From positions 1-6,672 of the forward strand of contig CAJUAW010000137.1 in assembly GCA_910584605.1 (NCBI GenBank): a stretch of DNA of 6,672 nucleotides, read 5' to 3'. The translations under genes were made by a program, and so were the position numbers. Source of the DNA: an uncultured Oscillospiraceae bacterium (GTDB taxonomy: Bacteria > Bacillota_A > Clostridia > Oscillospirales > Oscillospiraceae). This document shows positions 1-5,447 of the stretch, in pieces (within the stretch, counting starts at the first letter, position 1; every line of letters starts with the position of its first letter). The notes under the pieces are model-generated. The model was not told where the DNA came from. It made no database searches and saw only the letters and a list, made by a program, of their open reading frames with translations.

Positions 1-1
1 G

Positions 2-133
2 GGCGGCATTTGGAATATCTACGAGCTGCTCCCCGCCTTCCTGGTGGCGCTGGCGGCGATCGTAGTGGTATCTTTGGTTACTCCTGCTCCAGAGGCTGAG
101 GTCGTCAAAGCCTTTGAGGAGTATGACAAATAA
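2..133 (+). CDS. C-terminal end of a PutP-like sodium/solute (proline) symporter, cut by window edge
   Basis: Forty-three codons read in frame to a TAA stop at 131-133; the 5' part lies outside the window. The fragment starts GGIWNIYELLPAF, continues as a strongly hydrophobic run (residues about 10-26, rich in A, V, L and I), then a short acidic cytoplasmic tail (EAEVVKAFEEYDK). The order 'YE-L/I-x-PAF, one membrane helix, S-L-x-TPAP, charged tail' is the usual C-terminus of PutP-type members of the solute:sodium symporter family, which import proline (or a related solute) with Na+. The substrate cannot be judged from this tail. It faces galT and ends at a shared hairpin terminator. No functional link with the galactose genes is implied. 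Confidence 0.72.
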   Translation, partial: GGIWNIYELLPAFLVALAAIVVVSLVTPAPEAEVVKAFEEYDK

Positions 134-144
134 GCACAGGCGGA

Positions 145-174
145 AAGGGGTCCCACCATCTGGTGGGACCCCTT
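145..174. terminator. Bidirectional hairpin terminator between putP-like gene and galT
   Basis: Inverted repeat AAGGGGTCCCACCA (145-158) / TGGTGGGACCCCTT (161-174), all 14 positions complementary, with the innermost bases forming a tight loop. It lies 12 bp after the symporter stop and 5 bp beyond the galT stop (180-182), between two converging genes. The plus-strand side is followed by CAGTTTTAT; the minus-strand T-run is weaker. It most likely ends both transcripts. Confidence 0.85.
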
Positions 175-179
175 CAGTT

Positions 180-1679
180 TTATATGCTGTTCAGGAACCG
201 GAGGAACGCTTCCTTCCCCTCGGGAGTGCGTTTGTATACCCCGGCGTGCTCCAGCACCTGGGCGAAGACCAGGCCGGTTTCCTTTTGGACGATGTCCAGG
301 GCGTTTTCTGCTGTGATGGTGTAACGCTTGGCGAAATCCTCTGCCCAGTCCGCGTGCTTTTCGGTAAGTGCGCTGGCCCGCAGGCCGCCGCCGGAGGCCA
401 GGCAATCGGCCACGGCGGCCAGCTCCTCCTTCAGCCGGGCGGGGAGAACCGCCAGGCCCATCACCTCGATCAGGCCGATGTTCTCCTTCTTGATGTGGTG
501 GAGTTCGGCGTGGGGGTGGTAGACCCCCAGGGGGTGCTCCTGGGTGGTGATGTTATTGCGCAGCACCAGGTCCAGCTCGTAGTTCTCGTCCCTCCGCCGG
601 GCGATGGGGGTGATGGTGTTGTGGGGTTCGTTCTCCGTCTCAGCGAAGATGAAGGCGTCCTCGTCGGTGTAGCCCCGCCAGGCCAGCAGGATCTTGTCCG
701 CCAGGTCGATGAGCTGCTCGGGATGTTTGGAGGAGATGCGCACCACCGACATGGGCCACTTCACGATACCGGCCTCCACATCCTCAAATCCCGGGAAGGT
801 GAAGGGGGTTTCAATCGGGGCCTTCTCCATGGCGAAGGTGTAGTGCCCGCCCTGGAAGTGGTCGTGGGCCAGGATGGAGCCGCCCACGATGGGCAGATCG
901 GCGTTGGAACCCACAAAGTAGTGGGGAAATTGGCGGACAAAATCCAGCAGTTTGGCGAAGCAGGCCCGGTCGATCTTCATGGGGGTATGCTCGCTGTTCA
1001 GGCAGATGCAGTGCTCGTTGTAGTACACATAGGGGGAATACTGCAAAAACCAGGGGGAGCCGTTGATGGCGATGGGGATGATCCGGTGATTCTGCCGGGC
1101 GGGGTGGTTGACCCGGCCGGCGTAGCCCTCGTTCTCGGCGCACAGCTGGCACCGGGGGTAGGCAGAGGCGGGGAGATTTTTGGCCGCCGCGATGGCCTTG
1201 GGGTCCTTCTCCGGCTTGGACAGGTTGATGGTGATGTCCAGCTCCCCGTACTCGGTGGGGGCCTTCCACTGGATGTCCCTGGCGATACGGTCCCGGCGGA
1301 TGTAGTTGGTGTCCTGGCTGAAGGCGTAGTACCAGTCGGTAGCCGCTTTGGGGTCGTCGTGGTAGATGGACTGGAATTTCTCAATGACCTGGGCGGGCCG
1401 GGGGGTGAGCCGGCCCATGAGCTCAGTGTCGAACAGGTCCCGGTAGACCACGGAATTTTCCGTCAGCACGCCTCGGGCATAGGCGTCGTCCAGCAGCTCC
1501 TCCAGGATGGGAGCCAGCTCCAGGCTGTCTATATCCCAAGTCCACTCCGGCTCTGTATAGCTGTCCAGCTTTAATACATCTAGTATTGTATTGATGGCCC
1601 AGGTCCGGTCACATTCCTCCACCAGGCCCGAGCGGATGGCGTAGTCGGCCAGCTTGGCAATGGCTTTGTTTTGATCCAT
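180..1679 (-). CDS. galT: UDP-glucose--hexose-1-phosphate uridylyltransferase, type 2 (Firmicutes class)
   Basis: A 499-residue cytoplasmic enzyme of the Leloir pathway. It transfers UMP from UDP-glucose to galactose-1-phosphate, giving UDP-galactose and glucose-1-phosphate. Its length matches the long type-2 GalT class of Firmicutes (about 490-510 residues), not the roughly 350-residue E. coli type. Visible landmarks are C177-x-x-C180, an N-E-H motif at 221-223, the SILAHDHFQGG block (268-278), probably carrying the catalytic histidine region, and the conserved YHPHAELHHIKKENIGLIEVMG stretch (387-408). The ATG at 1677-1679 has a strong Shine-Dalgarno AAGGGAGG nine bases upstream (1689-1696). 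That site overlaps the galK stop codon and only 15 bp separate the genes, so the two are surely co-transcribed and perhaps translationally coupled. No frameshift is seen. The gene ends at the shared terminator facing the symporter. Confidence 0.95.
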   Translation of the reverse strand: MDQNKAIAKLADYAIRSGLVEECDRTWAINTILDVLKLDSYTEPEWTWDIDSLELAPILEELLDDAYARGVLTENSVVYRDLFDTELMGRLTPRPAQVIEKFQSIYHDDPKAATDWYYAFSQDTNYIRRDRIARDIQWKAPTEYGELDITINLSKPEKDPKAIAAAKNLPASAYPRCQLCAENEGYAGRVNHPARQNHRIIPIAINGSPWFLQYSPYVYYNEHCICLNSEHTPMKIDRACFAKLLDFVRQFPHYFVGSNADLPIVGGSILAHDHFQGGHYTFAMEKAPIETPFTFPGFEDVEAGIVKWPMSVVRISSKHPEQLIDLADKILLAWRGYTDEDAFIFAETENEPHNTITPIARRRDENYELDLVLRNNITTQEHPLGVYHPHAELHHIKKENIGLIEVMGLAVLPARLKEELAAVADCLASGGGLRASALTEKHADWAEDFAKRYTITAENALDIVQKETGLVFAQVLEHAGVYKRTPEGKEAFLRFLNSI

Positions 1680-1694
1680 TTTGCGTTTCCTCCC

Positions 1695-2996
1695 TTATTC
1701 CGCCACCACACAGCCGCCGACGGGGCGGATGTGGAGCACATGGCACTTGCCCGTGCCGAACAGCTCCTCTATGCCATTTTTGAACACGGGGAGGTACTCC
1801 TCGGGCACCCAGGCCTGGATGGTGCCGGCGAAGCCGCCGCCGTGGACCCGGATGGCCCCCATGCCATCCAGAAGGTATTCGCCCGCCGTCAGGGCCAGGG
1901 GGATGGCCTGCTGCCTGGGGTCGTGGATGGACCAGGTGTTTTGCAGCAGGAGGGAGGAGGAACGGCCAGAGGCATTGACCAGATTCAGGAACGCCTCAAA
2001 ATCCCCGTGTTTCAGGGCGTCGGCCTCCTGAGAGGCCCGGCGGTCGTCGTCATAGAAGTGCATAGAACGCAGTACCGCCCGGTCGCCGTACGCTTTCCGC
2101 AGGGCGGGGATGGCGGCCTGGAAGCTGGCCAGGGGCACCTCCCGGAGGACTGTCTTCCCAAAGTGGGCGGCCACCGCTCCCATCTCCCGGGTGATGTCGG
2201 CGTAATCATCGGTCAGGTCGCCGTGGCTGGAGGCCGTGTCCACAATACACAGAACGTGGCCGGATTGGCTGAAATCGTAGTCCACCCGCTCCACCACCGG
2301 GTTGGCGGGGTCGTTGAAGTCGATAAACACCGCGCCCCCCACCGAGGAGCCCATCTGGTCCATCAGGCCGCAGGGCTTGCCGAAGTAGACGTTTTCGGCG
2401 TACTGGCCGGTTTTGGCGATGGTGACGGGGTCCAGCGCCCCGCCGCAGCAGAAGCGGTTGAAGATATTGCCCACCAGCGTCTCGTAGGCGGCGGAGGAGC
2501 TGAGGCCGGAGCCGGACAGCACGGTGGAGGTCACATAGGCGTCAAAGCCGGTCAGGGTATAGCCCAGCTCCTTCACCCTGGCGGCCACCCCCCGCACCAG
2601 GGCGGCGGAGGTGTTTTTCTCCTCCTCCCGGACGGACAGGCTGTCCAGGCCGATTTCCAGGGCGGGGTAGCCCTCAGACTGGATGCGGATGAGGTTCAGC
2701 CCGTTAGGGGCGGCGCAGGCCAGCATGTCCATGTCCACGCTGCCGCACAGCACCCGGCCGTGCTGGTGGTCGGTGTGGTTGCCGCCGATCTCGGTGCGGC
2801 CCGGGCCGCTGAACAGGACGGCCTGGGCGCTGTCCTCCGGGTGAAACTGGTCCATAAAGGCTTTGGTCACATGGCAGGCCCGGTCACGGGCGCTGTCCAG
2901 GCTGGCCTGTGTGCCGTCCAGGGCGTACAGGGCGGCAAGCGCCTGGTCGCGGTCCCCGGCGCGCAGGGCTTCAAGAAGGGTCTTGCAGGAGCTCAA
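1695..2996 (-). CDS. galK: Galactokinase (GHMP kinase family), TTG start
   Basis: A 433-residue cytoplasmic kinase that phosphorylates galactose at C1 with ATP. The GHMP signature elements are all present. They are the sugar-binding GRTEIGGNHTDHQHG (66-80), the ATP-binding SGSGLSSSAA loop (161-170), GLMDQMGS (210-217) with the probable catalytic Asp213, and the C-terminal RVHGGGFAGTIQA block (383-395). It is about 40 residues longer at the N-terminus than E. coli GalK, as in Firmicutes homologues. The start is TTG at 2994-2996: the codons just upstream read TGA-CCT-TCC-TTG, so no earlier start in frame is possible, and the next Met is residue 48, close to the start of the fold. AGAGGTGA (3003-3010) lies about seven bases upstream. 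It is the first gene of galK-galT, with promoter at 3057-3085. Confidence 0.95.
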   Translation of the reverse strand: MSSCKTLLEALRAGDRDQALAALYALDGTQASLDSARDRACHVTKAFMDQFHPEDSAQAVLFSGPGRTEIGGNHTDHQHGRVLCGSVDMDMLACAAPNGLNLIRIQSEGYPALEIGLDSLSVREEEKNTSAALVRGVAARVKELGYTLTGFDAYVTSTVLSGSGLSSSAAYETLVGNIFNRFCCGGALDPVTIAKTGQYAENVYFGKPCGLMDQMGSSVGGAVFIDFNDPANPVVERVDYDFSQSGHVLCIVDTASSHGDLTDDYADITREMGAVAAHFGKTVLREVPLASFQAAIPALRKAYGDRAVLRSMHFYDDDRRASQEADALKHGDFEAFLNLVNASGRSSSLLLQNTWSIHDPRQQAIPLALTAGEYLLDGMGAIRVHGGGFAGTIQAWVPEEYLPVFKNGIEELFGTGKCHVLHIRPVGGCVVAE

Positions 2997-3002
2997 GGAA
3001 GG

Positions 3003-3012
3003 TCACCTCTTT
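3003..3012 (-). promoter_or_regulatory. Ribosome binding site that fixes the galK TTG start
   Basis: On the minus strand AAAGAGGTGA is a near-perfect match to the anti-16S sequence AAGGAGGTGA, with seven to eight bases to TTG (2994-2996). The last three bases, TGA, are also an in-frame stop three codons before the TTG, which rules out any upstream start. Confidence 0.8.
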
Positions 3013-3015
3013 CTC

Positions 3016-3036
3016 AAAAATCGGGGAAGCTTCCCC
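3016..3036 (-). promoter_or_regulatory. Leader palindrome plus T-run ahead of galK (attenuator or operator candidate)
   Basis: The 14-bp perfect palindrome GGGGAAGCTTCCCC (3023-3036) is followed on the minus strand by GATTTTTG. It sits between the predicted galK transcription start (about 3050) and the ribosome binding site. As RNA it could form a 5-bp GC-rich stem with an AGCT loop and five U's, a short intrinsic terminator. As DNA it could be a dimeric repressor site. Which one cannot be told from sequence. Confidence 0.4.
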
Positions 3037-3056
3037 AACAGTCCGTGGCGCCCTCC

Positions 3057-3085
3057 ATTATAGCACGCCTTGTTTTCCCGGACAA
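3057..3085 (-). promoter_or_regulatory. galK-galT promoter (sigma-A type, extended -10)
   Basis: On the minus strand: -35 TTGTCC (3080-3085), 17-bp spacer, -10 TATAAT (3057-3062), with TGC just before it making an extended TGnTATAAT. The expected start is near 3050, giving a leader of about 55 bases that contains the 3023-3036 palindrome. A perfect extended -10 with ideal spacing directly upstream of galK is strong evidence. Confidence 0.82.
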
Positions 3086-3177
3086 GAGATTCCGGAGCGA
3101 CCGAAGGAAAAACAAAGTTTTTTCAGAGTTCATCCAAGAATTTTCTATCGTTACTATATTTTTAGGAGGAACACAGA

Positions 3178-3360
3178 ATGAAAAAGACACTTGCTCTTGC
3201 TTTGGCTGCCGTTATGAGTCTGGACCTGCAGCGCGGCGACTGGGACCGTGAGAAGGGTCAGATCATCTGCGCCAACGACCTGGCTCAGTACGGCGATCAG
3301 ATCGAGGTCGTGTTCTGCAACAAGGTTACCCCCGAGAACGCAGCCAGCTTCGCGGGCTGA
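3178..3360 (+). pseudogene. mglB: Remnant of galactose-binding protein gene mglB: 60-codon internally deleted mosaic
   Basis: The short ORF has an excellent ribosome binding site (AGGAGGA, 3164-3170, eight bases before ATG) and a TGA stop at 3358-3360. It looks like three pieces of one periplasmic-type sugar-binding lipoprotein of the MglB family. Residues 1-15 (MKKTLALALAAVMSL) are a typical signal-peptide start but lack the lipobox Cys. Residues 16-48, including WDREKGQ and YGDQIEVVFCN, match the mid-domain stretch that precedes the 'NND-x-MA' loop. Residues 49-60 (KVTPENAASFAG) resemble the extreme C-terminus. A full MglB has about 330-380 residues, so some 80 percent is missing in two frame-keeping deletions. 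It cannot fold as a binding protein. It diverges from galK, the usual place for galactose uptake. Alternatives are an assembly collapse or a new tiny secreted peptide. The family call rests on recalled motifs. Confidence 0.7.
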
Positions 3361-3386
3361 TTCTCCACAAGCATTCGGATCCAGGC

Positions 3387-3414
3387 GGGTGCGTGCGCAG
3401 GTGCGCACGCACCC
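3387..3414 (+). terminator. Strong hairpin between mglB and mglA remnants
   Basis: GGGTGCGTGCGCA (3387-3399) and TGCGCACGCACCC (3402-3414) form a perfect 13-bp inverted repeat 26 bp after the mglB-remnant stop. The following bases are TTCCTGATT, so the T-run is poor. Such hairpins are common behind the binding-protein gene in ABC operons, where they protect the first message and reduce expression of the later genes. That role is inferred from position. Confidence 0.55.
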
Positions 3415-3443
3415 TTCCTGATTGAGAACGTGTTGGGGCGTCG

Positions 3444-3560
3444 GTGGGACCCGCCGCCCGGGTGCTGAAGGAGGTCCACCTGAATTACGACCCCAAGGCC
3501 AAGCTGGACACCCTGAGCGTATCCCAAATGCAGCTGGTGGAGAGCGCCAAGGCCGTCTCT
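3444..3560 (+). pseudogene. mglA: Remnant of sugar ABC ATPase mglA (N-terminal nucleotide-binding domain fragment)
   Basis: About 39 codons in one frame carry ARVLKEVHLNYDPKAK followed by TLSVSQMQLVESAKAVS. This is the helical region and ABC signature (LSVSQ) of the first nucleotide-binding domain in MglA/RbsA-type ATPases, which normally have two domains and about 500 residues. The Walker A part is absent. Just upstream, in a different frame, 3415-3432 would encode FLIENV, which could be the beginning of MglA or part of its 'ENVxLGR' segment. The frame breaks at 3559-3561, where sequence from the far C-terminal domain follows. There is no plausible start with a ribosome binding site. The fragment is non-functional. 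Confidence 0.72.
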
Positions 3561-3873
3561 GTCCGGCGGCAACCAACAGAAGGTGCTGATCAGCCGCTGG
3601 CTGGCCAACGACCCGGACGTGTTCATCATGGATGAGCCCACCTGCGGCACCGACCTGTCCGCCGGCCGACAGGTGGGTCTGGCCGCCGGACAGCGGTACG
3701 GCACCGTCCTCAATGACGCCAAAGGGCAGGCCCGGGCCATGGTGGACCTGGCCCTGGCGCTGTACACGGGAGAGGATCCCGCCCAGGCGGTGGCGCTGGA
3801 GGATGGACACTACATCTGGCTGCCCTACCGGCAGGTGACGCGGGAGGACCTGACCCAGCTGCCCGCGCAATAG
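3559..3873 (+). pseudogene. Fused remnant: MglA C-terminal ATPase motifs joined in frame to a second MglB tail
   Basis: One open frame runs to TAG at 3871-3873. It begins with LSGGNQQKVLISRWLANDP and VFIMDEPT, the signature and Walker B motif of the second MglA domain. The usual RGIDVGAK that follows is degenerate here (CGTDLSAG). After a junction between about 3667 and 3700, the rest, from GTVLNDAKGQ (3700 on) through DPAQAVALEDGHYIWLPY to QVTREDLTQLPAQ, is the C-terminal end of an MglB-type sugar-binding protein. The ancestral C-terminal ATPase end, any permease gene mglC and most of a second binding-protein gene are gone. No Walker A exists, so it cannot hydrolyse ATP. A GTG at 3583 could start a 96-residue product, but no convincing ribosome binding site is visible. 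This tail differs from the one at 3322-3357, so two binding proteins were once present. Confidence 0.72.
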
Positions 3874-3900
3874 AAGCCGCCCTCCCCTGAACATGAATTC

Positions 3901-3934
3901 ACCCCCTGACGCAGAAAGGTCCGCGTCAGGGGGT
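3901..3934. terminator. Bidirectional hairpin terminator between mgl remnant and LCP gene
   Basis: ACCCCCTGACGC (3901-3912) and GCGTCAGGGGGT (3923-3934) form a perfect 12-bp stem with a 10-base loop. It lies 27 bp after the last mgl-remnant stop and 19 bp beyond the LCP stop. GTTTGCTG follows on the plus strand. The poor T-run is offset by the very stable stem and by its place between converging genes. Confidence 0.8.
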
Positions 3935-3953
3935 GTTTGCTGTCCGCAGGCGG

Positions 3954-5096
3954 TCAGCTGTAGTAGCTGTCCGCCTTGGCGATGTTCATGTCCTCCAGAG
4001 TCAGGTCCCGGTCGTAGGGGTTGATGAGACGGTTCACCGTCTCCAGCGTCCCCTCGGGGTCCAGCTCGAAGCACCAGCGGTAGCCCCGGAACACCCCGTC
4101 TCCCCGGCCGGGGAGGGTGGCCGTCTCCACGGCGGCGGAGGGGTCCATCCCCATGGCCTGGCCGGCGAAGTAGAGCATCTCGTTCAGAGTCAGGTCGGTG
4201 GATACGTTCTTGTTAAAAATCTCCACAAAGCCGTTAATTTTGGTAATGTTGTCCCAGGCCAGCACCTTCTTGGCCAGGGCAATCAGCAGCTTCTGCTGGG
4301 TCTGGGTACGGCCCACGTCGGAGTAGCCGCTGTTGTCGTTATTTTTCCGGAACCGGGCCACCTCCATGGCCTGCTGGCCGCTCAGCTTCCGCTGGCCCTC
4401 CTTATAGTGGATGCTCAGGTTCTGGAAGGGGTCGTCGTAGTCCATGTTGCAGGGGACATAGAAGTCGATGCCCCCCAGGTAGTCCACCAGGGTGATAAAG
4501 CCCTTGATGTTCACCTTGATGTAACCGTCGATGGGGATGCCCAGCATCTGGGAGATATCCTCCACCCGCTGCTCCACGCCCCCCTTGCCGTAGACCAGCT
4601 TGGGGTGGTGTCCGCTCCCCCGGTCAATAAGGGAGTCCCGGGGGATGGAGACCACCCCCACAGTCTGTTTCACCGTGTCGTAGCACATGACCATCATGGT
4701 ATCGGTACGGTAGCCCTCCTTGTCGGTGGCAGCCAGGAGGATGGTGTACACCCCGTCCCGGCGGTTCAGAGCGGGGGCCGCTGGAGTGCTGGGGTCCTTC
4801 GTCTCTGCATCGGAGCCAGAGCCGAAGGACGGCCCCAGAGAGATCCCAGGCCCGGACTGATTGGGCTGGGGCGGCTGCTTCTGCTCGGGAGCTTTGAGCA
4901 TCAGGGACAGTCCGGCGTATGCCGCAACGATGAGGGCGGAGAGGACGACCAGCACCTTATAAAACCCCATCGCGACTGAGGTCACCGCATTCCGTTTCTG
5001 TCTGGCCGGCCTGCGGGGCGGAGTCCGCCGCCGGGACTCCATGCGGCGGGGAGAGGGGTCGTCCCGATAGTCTGAGCGCCGCCGGCGCACGTTCAT
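3954..5096 (-). CDS. LytR-CpsA-Psr (LCP) family cell-wall glycopolymer ligase
   Basis: A 380-residue membrane-anchored protein with its catalytic domain outside. LCP enzymes move wall teichoic acid-like or capsular polymers from a lipid carrier to peptidoglycan. The order is a very basic, Arg-rich cytoplasmic tail (1-36), one membrane helix (about 43-67), a Pro/Gly/Ser linker (70-112), then the LCP domain (about 115-340). The domain motifs are RTDTMMV (130-136), SIPRDS (150-155), YIKVNIKGF (192-200), GGIDFYVP (208-215), KLSGQQAMEVARFR (237-250) and GRTQTQQ (262-268), with the Arg and Asp residues expected to bind the polyprenyl pyrophosphate. I chose ATG at 5094-5096 because GGAGGAG (5102-5108) is ideally placed. 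A TTG at 5109-5111, with its own GGAGGGAGGG upstream, would add five residues and is a real alternative. The polymer substrate is unknown. The gene appears to stand alone with its own promoter. Confidence 0.92.
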   Translation of the reverse strand: MNVRRRRSDYRDDPSPRRMESRRRTPPRRPARQKRNAVTSVAMGFYKVLVVLSALIVAAYAGLSLMLKAPEQKQPPQPNQSGPGISLGPSFGSGSDAETKDPSTPAAPALNRRDGVYTILLAATDKEGYRTDTMMVMCYDTVKQTVGVVSIPRDSLIDRGSGHHPKLVYGKGGVEQRVEDISQMLGIPIDGYIKVNIKGFITLVDYLGGIDFYVPCNMDYDDPFQNLSIHYKEGQRKLSGQQAMEVARFRKNNDNSGYSDVGRTQTQQKLLIALAKKVLAWDNITKINGFVEIFNKNVSTDLTLNEMLYFAGQAMGMDPSAAVETATLPGRGDGVFRGYRWCFELDPEGTLETVNRLINPYDRDLTLEDMNIAKADSYYS

Positions 5097-5144
5097 GTAC
5101 CGCTCCTCCAAAAAGGTCCCTCCCTCCGAAAATCATTCCCCCCA

Positions 5145-5173
5145 AGTATACTCGGTTCGACTTCCTTCGGCAA
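5145..5173 (-). promoter_or_regulatory. Promoter of the LCP gene
   Basis: On the minus strand: TTGCCG (5168-5173), 17-bp spacer, TATACT (5145-5150). The expected start is near 5138, about 40 bases before the LCP start. A further TATAAT at 5210-5215 on the same strand lacks a good -35 and may be chance in AT-rich DNA. Confidence 0.6.
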
Positions 5174-5228
5174 GGGGCATCGGTATCAATTCATAAAAAA
5201 TTAAGAATTATTATAGGCGTGTTTTCGG

Positions 5229-5325
5229 CTTGTCGTCCCTTGTCGTGCCTTGTTCTCCGTATCCCTTGCGGCACAGCGGATATAAGACTTTTCTTTTCGC
5301 TGCTTGCAGTTCCTTGTCGTGCCTT
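5229..5325. repeat. Tandem and dispersed CTTGTCGTGC short repeats
   Basis: CTTGTCGTCC (5229-5238), CTTGTCGTGC (5239-5248) and CTTGTTCTCC (5249-5258) stand head to tail. The 14-mer CCTTGTCGTGCCTT at 5238-5251 recurs exactly at 5312-5325, 74 bp on. No function is recognised; binding sites or repeat slippage are both possible. Confidence 0.55.
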
Positions 5326-5409
5326 TATGTATGTCTTTTTTCTGGCCCCGTATGTTTTTTGTATGTTTTTTTCTGAGGACGTACACGGGGCCGGGCGTTT
5401 ACTTTTGCG

Positions 5410-5443
5410 AAACGGGCCGGGGGAGTATTCCCCCAGCCCGTTT
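5410..5443 (-). terminator. Hairpin terminator after the Uma2 gene
   Basis: AAACGGGC (5410-5417) pairs with GCCCGTTT (5436-5443), and GGGGG (5419-5423) with CCCCC (5430-5434), separated by one C/A mismatch; the loop is AGTATT. It starts four bases past the Uma2 stop codon on the minus strand. The T-run is better on the plus strand (CCCGTTTTCC) than on the minus (CCCGTTTCGC), so it may stop transcription both ways. Confidence 0.75.
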
Positions 5444-5447
5444 TCCG

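Larger units (their letters stand above)
5174..5447. other. AT-rich intergenic region with short repeats, no convincing gene
   Basis: The stretch between the LCP promoter and the Uma2 stop has no ORF with both a ribosome binding site and recognisable protein features. It holds three tandem 10-mers close to CTTGTCGTSC (5229-5258), a repeated 14-mer CCTTGTCGTGCCTT (5238-5251 and 5312-5325), and TATG followed by T-runs at 5351-5358 and 5362-5372. An 8-bp inverted repeat, GGCCCCGT (5344-5351) / ACGGGGCC (5385-5392), encloses the T-runs. A hairpin terminator closes it. The shift to AT-rich sequence begins here. Confidence 0.5.

Noticed and set aside
114..1574. Long plus-strand ORF (486 codons) opposite galT
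   Set aside because: It is the antisense shadow of galT in GC-rich DNA: Gly/Val-rich, no recognisable domain, no ribosome binding site, and it runs through the terminator at 145-174.
3086..3163. Promoter for the mglB remnant
   Set aside because: TACTAT and TATATT at 3152-3160 are too close to the ribosome binding site and lack a -35 with proper spacing, so I do not call one.
1671..3251. Plus-strand ORF of 526 codons covering galK and entering the mglB remnant
   Set aside because: Antisense shadow of galK with low-complexity Gly/Val/His composition. The real reading frame at 3178 is different and has a ribosome binding site.
3154..4074. Minus-strand ORF of 306 codons across the mgl remnants
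   Set aside because: It crosses two hairpins, has no ribosome binding site and no family resemblance. The plus strand carries clear MglA/MglB motifs.
3933..4979. Plus-strand ORF of 348 codons opposite the LCP gene
   Set aside because: Mirror of the LCP coding frame. It begins just after the terminator stem and has no protein features; LCP motifs on the other strand are unambiguous.
5210..5215. Second TATAAT upstream of the LCP gene
   Set aside because: No -35 match at 16-18 bp; likely chance in an AT-rich stretch.
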